Shown piece by piece: positions 24,409 through 32,881 of a DNA stretch of 64,000 nt. The position numbers were made by a program, and so were the translations under genes. Each line of letters starts with the position of its first letter. Within the stretch, counting starts at the first letter, position 1. The notes under the pieces were generated by a model. That model did not search any database. It had not been told where the DNA came from and saw nothing but the letters and a program-made list of their open reading frames with translations. Source of the stretch: Aquipseudomonas alcaligenes MRY13-0052 (GTDB taxonomy: Bacteria > Pseudomonadota > Gammaproteobacteria > Pseudomonadales > Pseudomonadaceae); assembly GCA_000474255.1 (NCBI GenBank), contig BATO01000016.1:1-64000 (forward strand), in the 5' to 3' direction.

Positions 24409-25544
24409 CAGCAGCAGCCTCCCTTGGTCTTGTAGGTGAGCACCGGCTTGAGCCGCGCCAGTACCCGCACCAGGCCGGCCTCGCGCAGGGCGCCGACCAC
24501 CGAATCGATGGCCTTGTAGGCTTCCGGCGCTTCCTCGTAGATCAGCGCACGGTCGGCGCAGATCACCCGGCTGCCCAGGGCGGTGCGTTCCAGTTGCTCG
24601 ACGCTGTAGCGCTTGGCGAGGCGGTCCTTGCACTCGCTGCGCATCCATTTGCGCCCGGCGCCGTGGGCCAGCGAGAGCAGGCTGCGCTCGTCGGCCACCG
24701 GTGCCACCAGGTAGCTGTAGTCGCCCCGGGAGCCGGGGATGACCATCACGCCCTGGTCCGCCGGCGTCGCGCCCTTGCGGTGCAGCCAGCCGTCGACGCC
24801 GCCGATGGTCGCGGCGGAGACGAGGTTGTGGTTCACGTCCAGCAGTTGCTCGCCGTCGGCACGCAGGCGTTCCAGCATGCGTCGGGCGATCAGTTGCCGG
24901 TTGGCCTCGGCGAAGCGCAAAGCGCCGTCGTGGCGGGCCAGGTAGTGCTCGGCGTCTGCGCTGCCGGCTTCCAGGCCGGCGTGGCTGAAGCGGTCCACCT
25001 GCTCGCGCAGGATGGCTTCGCCCAGGCCACGGGAGCCGCTGTGCACCAGCAGGAGCAGGTGCTTGCGGTCGACGCCCAGGGCCGCCAGGGCCGCGTCGTC
25101 ATAGGCTTCGTCGAGCTGCTGCAGCTCGGCGAAGTGGTTGCCACCGCCGATGGTGCCCAGGGAACGCTCGTGCCCGCAGGGCGGCAGGCCGAAGGCGGCG
25201 ATCGCCTCCTGCCAGCTGTCGTCCAGCGGTGCGTCGAGGGAGCCCAGGCGCTTCTCCAGCTTGTCCAGGTGCAGCTTGGCGACCGGAATGTCGGTGCGCC
25301 AGAAGGCCATGCCGCAGCCGATGTCGTTGCCCACCAGCGCCGGGTAGAAGCGGCCGCTGGAGAAGAACGCGGCGCCCACCGGGTAGCCACGTCCCGGGTG
25401 CAGGTCCGGCATGCCGGCCACCCGTTGCATGCCCGGCAGGCGGGCGGTGGTTTCAAGTTGCTGGATCGCCTTTCCTTCGATCCAGGTGTCGTCCGCGGCG
25501 ATCAGGGTGATGCCGTCGGACAAATTGCGAATGCAAGTGCCCAT
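24408..25544 (-). CDS. rtcB: RtcB family 3'-phosphate RNA ligase, PrfH-associated type
   Basis: This 378-residue GTP-dependent RNA ligase seals 3'-phosphate and 5'-OH ends. Mn-binding and catalytic motifs are GNDIGCGM (Cys77), GGGNHF (His137), VHSGSRGLG (His169) and the guanylated His294 in [12 protein letters not shown]. It ends in GGCC. The ATG at 25544 gives [10 protein letters not shown]; a TTG 12 bases upstream is the only other start. It is the first full gene of an rtcB-prfH operon behind a short leader ORF. Upstream bases TTGGATT (25550-25556) can pair with AATCCAA (25578-25584), possibly masking the ribosome site. No rtcA or rtcR is adjacent. Confidence 0.92.
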   Translation of the reverse strand: MGTCIRNLSDGITLIAADDTWIEGKAIQQLETTARLPGMQRVAGMPDLHPGRGYPVGAAFFSSGRFYPALVGNDIGCGMAFWRTDIPVAKLHLDKLEKRLGSLDAPLDDSWQEAIAAFGLPPCGHERSLGTIGGGNHFAELQQLDEAYDDAALAALGVDRKHLLLLVHSGSRGLGEAILREQVDRFSHAGLEAGSADAEHYLARHDGALRFAEANRQLIARRMLERLRADGEQLLDVNHNLVSAATIGGVDGWLHRKGATPADQGVMVIPGSRGDYSYLVAPVADERSLLSLAHGAGRKWMRSECKDRLAKRYSVEQLERTALGSRVICADRALIYEEAPEAYKAIDSVVGALREAGLVRVLARLKPVLTYKTKGGCC

Positions 25545-25549
25545 AGTCC

Positions 25550-25584
25550 AATCCAAATGGGTTGAAACGAAAAATGCTTGGATT
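25550..25584 (-). promoter_or_regulatory. Stem over the rtcB ribosome-binding region
   Basis: TTGGATT, 6-12 bases before the rtcB ATG, can pair with AATCCAA at 25578-25584 on the mRNA. This would sequester the start region. The structure is a short 7-bp prediction only. Confidence 0.35.
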
Positions 25585-25640
25585 TGGCAGGTCTGGGTCG
25601 GGCAGTGCGGAACCGTCGCGAAGAAGGACGGAAGAAGCGA

Positions 25641-25682
25641 TTAAGCCAGGCGCGACCTGCAAAGGGTGATCAGTGTTTGCAT
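25641..25682 (-). CDS. Possible 13-codon leader peptide upstream of rtcB-prfH
   Basis: The ORF encodes MQTLITLCRSRLA and is preceded by a near-perfect Shine-Dalgarno AAAGGAGGT, 5 bases from the ATG, much better than that of rtcB itself. It lies between a good promoter (25728-25756) and rtcB, ending 96 bases before the rtcB start. Such an ORF could sense translational damage and control rtcB-prfH expression. There is no homology support, and coding length is too short for codon statistics, so this is a candidate only. Confidence 0.45.
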   Translation of the reverse strand: MQTLITLCRSRLA

Positions 25683-25727
25683 GATGGACCTCCTTTTGCT
25701 GTCGGTTGAGGGGAGAAGAAGGCGCGA

Positions 25728-25756
25728 ATCCTAGGCCGATCCGCGCCGCTGCGCAA
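25728..25756 (-). promoter_or_regulatory. Sigma70 promoter for the leader ORF and rtcB-prfH
   Basis: On the minus strand TTGCGC (25751-25756) and TAGGAT (25728-25733) are separated by 17 bp. The predicted transcript starts about 40 bases before the leader ORF. No sigma54 -24/-12 pair was seen, unlike classical rtcBA operons controlled by RtcR. Confidence 0.55.
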
Positions 25757-25773
25757 TCCCCGTCATGCACGAC

Positions 25774-26025
25774 TCATGATTGCCCGCACAAAGCCCGCAG
25801 GGCCGGGTCGCGCACCTGCAGCAGCTCGAACAGCCCCAGCGCCTGCAGCGCCGGCAGGGCGGCCAGCACCTCCCGTTCGGCAGCGGCGCGCTGCTGCGCC
25901 GGGGTGGCCGGGTCGCACCAGCACCGGGCGTTGATCAGGAAGGCGCCCACCGTGCCCTTGCGCACGCGGGTGCCGTTGAAGTCACGGTGGTCGAGATGAT
26001 CGGGGAGCAGGTCTTCGGCACGCAT
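25774..26025 (-). CDS. Uncharacterised 83-residue protein
   Basis: This small soluble protein begins MRAEDLLPDHLDHRDFNGTR and contains GTVGAFLINARCWCDPATPA and a helical, Ala/Leu-rich C-terminus. It has a good ribosome-binding site (CAGGAGG, 7 bases before the ATG) and codon use like its neighbours, which supports it as real. I do not recognise the family. It lies upstream of the rtcB-prfH operon on the same strand but a promoter lies between them, and it diverges from the AraC-type gene. Confidence 0.75.
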   Translation of the reverse strand: MRAEDLLPDHLDHRDFNGTRVRKGTVGAFLINARCWCDPATPAQQRAAAEREVLAALPALQALGLFELLQVRDPALRALCGQS

Positions 26026-26117
26026 GGCGGTGTCCTCCTGTGGATGAGGGCCCATTCTGCGGCCGGGGACTTGGCTAAACTGCCTTATCCACGCCGATTG
26101 ATAACGTGAAATTGCCA

Positions 26118-26891
26118 ATGTCGCAGCCCCTGGTTTCACCCACCCTCGCCCAGGCAGGCGGCGGCCCGCTGCTGGTCGCGGCGTGGCAGCACAGCCCCCT
26201 CGAGCGCCAGACCGCCCTCCATTGCCACGCCCGTGGCCAGCTGCTCGGCGCTGGGCAGGGCCTGCTGTCGGTGACGGCGGCCGACAGCCACTGGGTGGTC
26301 CCGGCCACCCATGCGGTGTGGGTGCCGCCGGGTTGCGAGCATGCCCTGCGTTCCCACGGGCCCTTCGATGGCTGGAGCGTCTATGTGGCGCCGCAGGCGT
26401 GCCGGGAATTGCCGCAGGCGCCCCGGATCATCGCCACCTCGGGCCTGCTGCGGGAGGCGGTGCGGCGTGCGACGGACTGGGGCGAGGGGCCGCTGGATGC
26501 ACGGCAGCTGCGCATCGCCGGGGTGATCCTCGACGAGTTGCTGGGCCTGCCGGAAGAACCCTTCGGCCTGCCGCTGCCGACGGACCCGCGCCTGCGGCGC
26601 ATCTGCCAGGCACTGGCCGATGAGCTGGCGGACAACCGCAGCCTGGAGGCCTGGGCGCAATGGGCGGGGATGTCGTCCCGGACCCTGGCCCGGCGCTTCG
26701 TCGAGGAGACGGGCTTCGCCTTCGGCCAGTGGCGCCAGCGCGCACGCCTGCTGCGGGCCCTGGAGCGCCTGGCGGCGGGCGATGCGGTGACACGGGTGGC
26801 GCTGGAGCTGGGCTATGACAACGTCAGTGCGTTCATCGCCATGTTCCGGCGCCACTTCGGGGTGACGCCGGGTCGCTACTTCGCGCGCTAG
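26118..26891 (+). CDS. AraC family transcriptional regulator with cupin-type N-terminal domain
   Basis: This 257-residue regulator has an N-terminal sensor of the AraC_binding/cupin type (residues about 15-90; HCHARGQLLGAGQGLLSVTA). The C-terminal double HTH of the XylS/AraC type reads LADNRSLEAWAQWAGMSSRT, then LELGYDNVSAFIAMFRRHFG and VTPGRYF. An in-frame GTG at 26106 is an alternative start. It belongs to the RipA/NimR-like subgroup that often regulates an adjacent transporter, although none is adjacent here. The 3' end overlaps the convergent M23 peptidase gene by 4 bases. Confidence 0.85.
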   Translation: MSQPLVSPTLAQAGGGPLLVAAWQHSPLERQTALHCHARGQLLGAGQGLLSVTAADSHWVVPATHAVWVPPGCEHALRSHGPFDGWSVYVAPQACRELPQAPRIIATSGLLREAVRRATDWGEGPLDARQLRIAGVILDELLGLPEEPFGLPLPTDPRLRRICQALADELADNRSLEAWAQWAGMSSRTLARRFVEETGFAFGQWRQRARLLRALERLAAGDAVTRVALELGYDNVSAFIAMFRRHFGVTPGRYFAR

Positions 26892-27787
26892 TCGTCGCCG
26901 CCCACGGCGAAGTTGGGCAGGGAGTCCACCGGCTGGGCGAACTTGAAGGGGATGGATTCCAGCGCCAGGCCGACGTTGCGCTGGATGACGAAATGCAGGT
27001 GCGGGCCGGTACTGTTGCCGGTGTTGCCGGAACGGCCGATCTGCTCGCCGATGGCCACGCGCTGGCCCTCCTGGACCTTCACCGAGCCACGCATCAGGTG
27101 CAGGTAGACGCCCATGGTGCCGTCGTTGTGGAGGATGCGCACGAAGTTGCCGGAGGGGTTGTTGCCCCGGCCGCTCTGCTGGTTCTCGATCTTCACCACC
27201 ATCCCTGGGCGGGCGGCGACGATGGGCGTGCCTTCGGGCATGGCCACGTCCTGGGCGTAGCGGCCCTTGGGGGTGAAGTGGCTGTACTGGCCGTTGGCGC
27301 CCTGGGTGAGGCGGAACGGGCCACCCAGCCAGGGCAGCGGGTAGTTGTAGAGCGAAGGCTGCTGCCGCGGGTCACCCAGGGCGTAGCGCAGGCGCGGCTT
27401 GTAGCGCATGGCCTTGCTGGAGTCGGCCGGGGCCAGGGTGGCGAGGCGGATCTTGCTGCGCGGCGGCAGCACCCAGCGGATGGGCTTGTCCGGCGCGCCC
27501 ACGGCGTTGCTGACGTTGCTCAGGCTCAGCTCCACTTCCACCGGCGCGTAGAGGTCGTTGCGCACCAGCAGGGTTTCGCCGGCATCGTGCTTCTGGGTTT
27601 CCAGCTTCACCGAGAGGTCCAGGCGCTCGACCATGCGATCACGGAAGACGAACACCTGCGCGCCCGCGACGGCCTTGTCGGTGTAGGTGACCACGCCGTT
27701 GGCATCGGTGTACTTGTAGATGGTCAGTGCGCACGCCGGCAGGGCTGCCGCCAGCGAACCGCAGAGAAGAAGAATGCGCCCTAGCAT
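26888..27787 (-). CDS. M23 family metallopeptidase (LytM-type) with DUF4124 N-terminus
   Basis: This 299-residue exported protein has signal peptide MLGRILLLCGSLAAALPACA and a DUF4124-type segment (LTIYKYTDANGVVTYTDKAV). The C-terminal M23 peptidase domain shows GRYAQDVAMPEGTPIVAARP with its zinc ligands, GVYLHLMRGSVKVQEGQRV and GPHLHFVIQRN. M23 enzymes cleave peptidoglycan cross-bridges or are inactive activators of amidases; here the zinc-ligand His and Asp residues appear intact. It lies upstream of the AraC gene, convergent with it. An envelope role is inferred from the family. Confidence 0.9.
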   Translation of the reverse strand: MLGRILLLCGSLAAALPACALTIYKYTDANGVVTYTDKAVAGAQVFVFRDRMVERLDLSVKLETQKHDAGETLLVRNDLYAPVEVELSLSNVSNAVGAPDKPIRWVLPPRSKIRLATLAPADSSKAMRYKPRLRYALGDPRQQPSLYNYPLPWLGGPFRLTQGANGQYSHFTPKGRYAQDVAMPEGTPIVAARPGMVVKIENQQSGRGNNPSGNFVRILHNDGTMGVYLHLMRGSVKVQEGQRVAIGEQIGRSGNTGNSTGPHLHFVIQRNVGLALESIPFKFAQPVDSLPNFAVGGDD

Positions 27788-27890
27788 GACTGCATGGATC
27801 TAGTGGTTATGGGTATCCCGGAGCTGGCAAGCCTAGCAGCGCCGCCGACACCACGCGAGGCGCCGGCCGTCGGGCTGTGACGGGGTTGGC

Positions 27891-28793
27891 TCAGGCGCCG
27901 GGTACGAAATGTTTCTGCGCCGAGCCACGGGCGATCAGGCGAGAAAGGTAGTCGAGCTTCTGCGGGTCGCGGTCGACGAAGCGGAAGGTCAGCTGCAGCC
28001 ATTCGCTGTCGGGCTTGGGCTCCAGGGCCGCCACCGAGTGCAGGTAGCCGTTGAGGCGCGCCACCTCGCCGCCTTCGCCCTGCTCCAGGTCGAGCACGGC
28101 GCTTTCCAGCACCTGGGGCAGCGGCTCGCCACGCTTCACCACCAGGTGGGCGTCCTTGAGGCTGATGGTCTTGATCACGCAGGAGAGCACGCCGCTGGGC
28201 AGGCGCAGCTGGGCCTGGCCACGACCGCCCGGTGCCTGGCCGGCGGCCTTGGCCGACGGGGTCGGTGCAGCCGGCTTGGCAGCAGCCTTGGGTGCCGCGG
28301 CGGGCTTGACCACCTCGGCCTTGCCGCCGGTGAGGGCGGCCAGGGAATCATTGGCGAAGCCGCCGCTGCTGAGCATCTTCGGCGGCGCGCCGGCGGCCAG
28401 GGCTTCGAGCTTGCCGGCGCGGGCCAGCTGCTTCTTCACCTTGGTCACCAGCTGGTCGTTGGAGAAGGGCTTGCCGATGTAGTCGGAGACGCCGGCCTGG
28501 ATGGCCTGCACCACGTTCTCCTTGTCGCCACGGCTGGTGACCATGACGAAGGGCGTGGTCTTCAGCGTGTCCTGGGAGCGGCACCAGGTGAGCAGCTCGA
28601 GGCCGGACATCTCCGGCATCTCCCAATCGCAGAGGATCAGGTCGACGGCCGAACGCGCCAGCATCTGCTGGGCCTTGCGCCCGTTGATCGCTTCTTCGAT
28701 CTGGATGCCGGGGAAGTGATCGCGCAGCCCCTTCTTCACCAGATCGCGAATGAAGGACGCATCGTCCACTACCAGCACTGTCACCTTGCTCAT
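27891..28793 (-). CDS. Response regulator with CheY-like receiver and C-terminal PilZ-like domain
   Basis: This 300-residue protein has a CheY-type receiver at residues 1-125: acidic pair DD at 10-11, phosphoacceptor Asp56 in LILCDWEMPEMSG, Thr/Ser in VMVTSRGDKE and Lys in GKPFSND. An Ala/Pro/Lys-rich linker (about 150-205) follows, then a C-terminal domain starting RLPSGVLSCVIKTISLKDAH that resembles PilZ-like folds. No DNA-binding domain is seen. It is upstream of the M23 gene and near phoU; P. aeruginosa has a similar gene next to phoU. The output is unknown. Confidence 0.82.
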   Translation of the reverse strand: MSKVTVLVVDDASFIRDLVKKGLRDHFPGIQIEEAINGRKAQQMLARSAVDLILCDWEMPEMSGLELLTWCRSQDTLKTTPFVMVTSRGDKENVVQAIQAGVSDYIGKPFSNDQLVTKVKKQLARAGKLEALAAGAPPKMLSSGGFANDSLAALTGGKAEVVKPAAAPKAAAKPAAPTPSAKAAGQAPGGRGQAQLRLPSGVLSCVIKTISLKDAHLVVKRGEPLPQVLESAVLDLEQGEGGEVARLNGYLHSVAALEPKPDSEWLQLTFRFVDRDPQKLDYLSRLIARGSAQKHFVPGA

Positions 28794-29419
28794 CGACCAC
28801 TCCTCAGAGAACGGGCGTAAGCATAGCCTCGGCTGATAGCGCTTTGCCAAACTGAATGCGACATCGCGCACCCTTTCGGGTGAAAGGTGGTTTCCGGGAT
28901 GGTGCCGGGGCATTGAAAGGCACGGGTTTCGTGAGGCTCGCGGAGCACGAAGACGTCGCGCACTCCGGACGTAGGGTGGATGACGCTCTTTTCATCCACC
29001 AAACGATGCCGCCGGAAAGCACATTGCGTTGGCGGCGCGTGGGGCACGTCCGGTGCACGCCGGTCACGCCGATTGGTGGATGGGAGAAGCGTCATCCACC
29101 CTACGCGAGGCCGTGCCAATGAGCTGTGGTTGGGCCCCCGTCGGTGATGCACCCTACGACACGCATTCATCCTGTCGAGTGCTCAGTTCGAATCGCCACA
29201 GGCAGAGTCGATGATTCATGACCACCGTCCCAAGGACTTGGCTTCCCACGTTCAAATGAATCCGCGCCCACAAAGGTGAGGCATGGGGCGCCACCGAGCG
29301 GGCGACGCTTCGCGAGCAGAGCTCGCTCCTACGGTGGGGATGGAGCAGGTGGGGAAGGTGGTTGGAGCCACCCACGAAAACGCCCGGCATGGCCGGGCGT
29401 TTTCCTGAAGCGGGGCGGG
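28794..29419. repeat. 626-base gene-free gap with GTAGG and REP repeats
   Basis: No coding region was found. It contains a head-to-head pair of GTAGG-type repeats, 28971-29000 (GTAGGGTGGATGACG...CATCCACC) and its inverted partner 29075-29104. A REP element is at 29308-29332 (CTTCGCGAGCAGAGCTCGCT). The phoU terminator follows at 29377. Confidence 0.7.
29377..29403 (-). terminator. Intrinsic terminator of the pst-phoU operon
   Basis: AAAACGCCCGGC and GCCGGGCGTTTT form a perfect 12-bp stem with a 3-base loop and T-tail, 17 bases after the phoU stop (minus strand). Confidence 0.9.
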
Positions 29420-30169
29420 TCAGTTGGCGGGGGTGTCGCCACCCTTGTTGGCAGTGCCCTTCACTTCTTCCTGCATGCGCGCCAGGCCCATGTGGCGGAC
29501 GTCGGTACCGCGCACCAGGTAGATCACCAGTTCGGCGATGTTGCGTGCGTGGTCGCCGATGCGCTCCAGGGAACGCAGGGCCCAGATGATGTTGAGCACG
29601 CGGCTGATGGCGCGCGGGTCTTCCATCATGTAGGTGACCAGCTCGCGCAGGGCGGTCTTGTACTCGCGGTCGATGGTCTTGTCGTACTGGGCCACGGACA
29701 GGGCCAGGTCGGCATCGAAGCGAGCGAAGGCGTCCAGCGACTCCTGCACCATGCGACGCACCTGGTCGCCGATGTGGCGGACTTCGACGTAGCCGCGCGG
29801 CGACACGCCTTCCTCGCAGAGCTGGATGGCGCGGCGGGCGATCTTCGAGGACTCGTCGCCGATGCGCTCCAGGTCGATCACCGACTTGGAGATGCTGATG
29901 ATCAGGCGCAGGTCGGAGGCCGCCGGCTGGCGACGGGCGAGGATGCGTACGCACTCCTCGTCGATGTTGCGCTCCATCTGGTTGATCTGGTCGTCGATCT
30001 CGCGCACCTGCTGGGCCAGGCCCGAGTCGGCGTCGATCAGCGCGGTGACGGCGTCGTTGACCTGTTTCTCCACCAGGCCGCCCATCGCCAGGAGGTGGCT
30101 GCGCACGTCCTCCAGTTCGGCGTTGAACTGCTGGGAGATGTGATGGGTGAGGCTGTCTTTGTCGATCAT
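29420..30169 (-). CDS. phoU: Phosphate signalling regulator PhoU
   Basis: This 249-residue all-helical protein has two PhoU repeats, with SLTHHISQQFNAELEDVRSH at the N-terminus and ADLALSVAQYDKTIDREYKT in the second repeat. Metal-binding acidic clusters are visible (MERNIDEECVRILARRQPAA; RSLERIGDHARNIAELVIYL). PhoU links the Pst transporter to the PhoR kinase and restrains the Pho regulon when phosphate is plentiful. It is the last gene of the operon, 113 bases after pstB. That gap is filled by AAGCTTGAAGC-type repeats. Confidence 0.96.
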   Translation of the reverse strand: MIDKDSLTHHISQQFNAELEDVRSHLLAMGGLVEKQVNDAVTALIDADSGLAQQVREIDDQINQMERNIDEECVRILARRQPAASDLRLIISISKSVIDLERIGDESSKIARRAIQLCEEGVSPRGYVEVRHIGDQVRRMVQESLDAFARFDADLALSVAQYDKTIDREYKTALRELVTYMMEDPRAISRVLNIIWALRSLERIGDHARNIAELVIYLVRGTDVRHMGLARMQEEVKGTANKGGDTPAN

Positions 30170-30179
30170 GTTCGCTCCG

Positions 30180-30275
30180 CGAAAGCTGGAAGCTTGAAGC
30201 CAGAAGCTTGAAGCCTGTTAATCGGTGTCCGTCGTCCAACCTCCAGCTTCAAGCTTCCCGCTTCAAGCTGGCGCT
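30180..30275. repeat. AAGCTTGAAGC repeat cluster between pstB and phoU
   Basis: Copies of AGCTTGAAGC and its reverse complement GCTTCAAGCT occur at least four times in under 100 bases, arranged so the two halves can fold into a long stem. A related stretch lies upstream of pstB near 31146-31164. It could set mRNA stability between pstB and phoU. Confidence 0.6.
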
Positions 30276-30282
30276 CGCGCGA

Positions 30283-31116
30283 CTAGCCATAACGACCGGT
30301 GATGTAGTCCTCGGTCTGCTTCTTGGCCGGGTTGGTGAACAGGGTATCGGTATCGCCGAATTCGATCAGCTTGCCCATGTACATGAACGCCGTGTAGTCG
30401 GAGACGCGCGCGGCCTGCTGCATGTTGTGGGTGACGATGACGATGGTGTACTTGCTCTTCAGCTCGTAGATCAGCTCTTCCACCTTGAGGGTGGAGATCG
30501 GGTCCAGGGCCGAGCAGGGTTCGTCGAGCAGCAGCACTTCGGGTTCGACCGCGATGGTGCGGGCGATGACCAGACGCTGCTGCTGGCCGCCGGAGAGGCC
30601 GAGGGCGGATTCGTGCAGGCGGTCCTTGACCTCCTCCCACAGCGCCGCGCCCTTGAGGGCCCATTCAACGGCTTCGTCGAGCACGCGCTTCTTGTTGATG
30701 CCCTGGATGCGCAGGCCGTAGACGACGTTCTCGTAGATGCTCTTGGGGAAGGGGTTGGGCTTCTGGAACACCATGCCGACGCGGCGGCGCAGCTCGGCCA
30801 CTTCCTCGCCCTTGCGGTAGATGTTGTTGCCGTCTAGGCGGATCTCGCCATCGACGCGGCAGCCATCCACCAGGTCGTTCATGCGGTTGAAGCAGCGCAG
30901 CAGCGTGGACTTGCCGCAGCCGGACGGACCGATGAAGGCGGTCACGCGCTGTTTCGGGATGTTCATCTGCACGTCGTACAGGGCCTGCTTCTCGCCGTAG
31001 TACAGGTTGAGGCCGGGCACTTCGAGGGCAACGGTTTCCTCGGCCAGGCTCAGGCTCTGCTTGCTGCGGCCGAGGGCGGAAATGTTGACGCCGTGGCTAT
31101 GGCTTTCGTGTTGCAT
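30283..31116 (-). CDS. pstB: Phosphate ABC transporter ATP-binding protein PstB
   Basis: This 277-residue ABC ATPase has Walker [10 protein letters not shown] near residue 65, the ABC signature LSGGQQQR, Walker [13 protein letters not shown] and the H-loop VTHNMQQA. The start is the ATG at 31116 ([12 protein letters not shown]); an upstream ATG adds 13 residues with no ribosome site. It powers high-affinity phosphate import with PstA and PstC. It is cotranscribed with pstA upstream and phoU downstream. Confidence 0.97.
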   Translation of the reverse strand: MQHESHSHGVNISALGRSKQSLSLAEETVALEVPGLNLYYGEKQALYDVQMNIPKQRVTAFIGPSGCGKSTLLRCFNRMNDLVDGCRVDGEIRLDGNNIYRKGEEVAELRRRVGMVFQKPNPFPKSIYENVVYGLRIQGINKKRVLDEAVEWALKGAALWEEVKDRLHESALGLSGGQQQRLVIARTIAVEPEVLLLDEPCSALDPISTLKVEELIYELKSKYTIVIVTHNMQQAARVSDYTAFMYMGKLIEFGDTDTLFTNPAKKQTEDYITGRYG

Positions 31117-31197
31117 GATTTCACTCCGTTCGTAGCGCCTGGCTACAAGCTTCAAGTTTCAAGCGGAGCGGCGTGTGGCACGCCGCTCGGGGCTAAC

Positions 31198-32868
31198 TCA
31201 GTTGTCCAGCGCCTTGTACTTCTCGCGCAGGTGGTTGCGGATGGCGACGGCCGAGAGGTTCAGCAGCGCGATCACCAGCACCAGCAGCAGCGCGGTGGCG
31301 TACACCAGCGGGCGGGCGGCCTCTACGTTGGGGCTCTGGAAGCCGACGTCGTAGATGTGGAAGCCCAGGTGCATGATCTTCTGGTCGAGGTGCAGGTAGG
31401 GGTAGTTGCCATCCACCGGCAGGCTCGGGGCCAGCTTGACCACGCCCACCAGCATCAGCGGCGCCACTTCACCGGCGGCGCGGGCCACGGCGAGGATCAG
31501 GCCGGTCATCATGGCCGGGCTGGCCATCGGCAGGACAATCTTCCACAGGGTCTCGGCCTTGGTCGCGCCCAGGGCCAGGGAGCCCTCACGCACCGCACGG
31601 GGAATCCGCGCCAGGCCTTCCTCGGTGGCCACGATCACCACCGGCACCGCGAGGATGGCCAGGGTCAGCGAGGCCCAGAGCAGGCCCGGGGTGCCGAAGG
31701 TCGGCGCCGGGGCGGCTTCGGGGAAGAACAGGCGGTCGATGGAACCACCCAGTACGTAGACGAAGAAGCCCAGGCCGAACACGCCGTAGACGATGGCCGG
31801 GACACCGGCCAGGTTGTTCACGGCGATGCGGATGATGCGGGTGAGCACGCCCTGCTTGGCGTATTCGCGCAGGTAGATGGCCGCCACCACGCCGAAGGGG
31901 GTGACGATCACGGCCATGATCAGGGTCATCATCACGGTGCCGAAGATGGCCGGGAAGATACCGCCTTCGGTGTTGGCCTCACGGGGGTCGTCCGCCAGGA
32001 ACTCCCACAGCTTGGCGAAGTAGAAGCCGATCTTCTGGAACACACCCATGGCGTTGGGCTGGTAGGCATGCACGATCTTGCCCAGGGTGATTTCCTGCTC
32101 CTGGCCACCGGCTTCGCGAACCACCACGCTGTCGCGGTTGAAGGCTTCGTGCAAGCCGCCCAGCTGGGCTTCGAGGCCCTTGTAGCGGGCATCCAGCTCG
32201 GCACGCGCAGCAGCCAGGTCGGCCTGGGCGGCGGCGTCCAGCTTGCCGTCCAGCTCCAGCTTGCGGCCATCCAGGCGCAGGCGTTCGAGGCCATGGTTGA
32301 TGGCGCCGATGTCCTTCTTCTCCAGCTTGTAGAGCTGGGCGTAGAGGTCATCGACACGCTTCAGGCGCTTCTGCAGCTCGGCCATGGCGGCCTCGCCCTC
32401 GGCGACGACCTGGCCGTTCTCCTTGACGCTCACCAGGCGGCCGTAGAAGTTGCCCCACTCGCGGCGCTCCATGGCGATCAGCTCGGCGGGCTTCTTCTGG
32501 TCTTGCAACCATTCGCCCACCACCCAGGTGAAGTCGCTGCCGTAGACCTCGCGGTTGCCCACCTTGAGCAGCTCGCGGGTCATGAACTCGGGGCCTTCTT
32601 CGGGCACCGGCAGGCCAGCACCCTTGAGGCGCGCACGGGACACTTCTTCGATCTGCACCGCTTCGCCGATCAGCGCCTTGGGCGCCTGGCCCGGCACGCT
32701 GTACTGGGCTTCGATCAGGTCGGCCGGCCAGAAGTGGCCAAGACCGCGTACGGCGATCACCGACAGCAGGCCGATGGTCATGATGACGGCGATGGACACG
32801 GCGCCACCGCTCATCCACACACCTGGCGCGCCGCTCTTGAACCAGTATTTGAGGGAAACCTGTTTCAC
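31198..32868 (-). CDS. pstA: Phosphate ABC transporter permease PstA (large form)
   Basis: This 556-residue permease is nearly twice the E. coli length (296). A first membrane helix (IAVIMTIGLLSVIAVRG) is followed by about 240 residues of largely coiled-coil periplasmic region (for example RAELDARYKGLEAQLGGLHE). The conserved permease domain follows, with ALGATKAETLWKIVLPMASP as the EAA-type loop. I chose GTG at 32868 because GGAG lies 8 bases upstream; a GTG at 32880 is possible. The long periplasmic insertion is seen in Pseudomonas PstA and its role is unclear. Confidence 0.92.
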   Translation of the reverse strand: MKQVSLKYWFKSGAPGVWMSGGAVSIAVIMTIGLLSVIAVRGLGHFWPADLIEAQYSVPGQAPKALIGEAVQIEEVSRARLKGAGLPVPEEGPEFMTRELLKVGNREVYGSDFTWVVGEWLQDQKKPAELIAMERREWGNFYGRLVSVKENGQVVAEGEAAMAELQKRLKRVDDLYAQLYKLEKKDIGAINHGLERLRLDGRKLELDGKLDAAAQADLAAARAELDARYKGLEAQLGGLHEAFNRDSVVVREAGGQEQEITLGKIVHAYQPNAMGVFQKIGFYFAKLWEFLADDPREANTEGGIFPAIFGTVMMTLIMAVIVTPFGVVAAIYLREYAKQGVLTRIIRIAVNNLAGVPAIVYGVFGLGFFVYVLGGSIDRLFFPEAAPAPTFGTPGLLWASLTLAILAVPVVIVATEEGLARIPRAVREGSLALGATKAETLWKIVLPMASPAMMTGLILAVARAAGEVAPLMLVGVVKLAPSLPVDGNYPYLHLDQKIMHLGFHIYDVGFQSPNVEAARPLVYATALLLVLVIALLNLSAVAIRNHLREKYKALDN

Positions 32869-32881
32869 GGAATTCTCCACC

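Noticed and set aside
25700-25773. Sigma54 promoter for rtcB
   Set aside because: No GG-N10-GC -24/-12 pair at the right place and no RtcR gene nearby; a sigma70 core fits better.
28794-29376. Short ORFs in the gap before phoU's terminator
   Set aside because: They run through GTAGG and REP repeats, lack ribosome sites and have no coding signature.
29154-30239. Minus-strand frame over phoU and its downstream gap
   Set aside because: Out of frame with phoU, rich in Arg/Pro/His, no start signal; a frame shadow.
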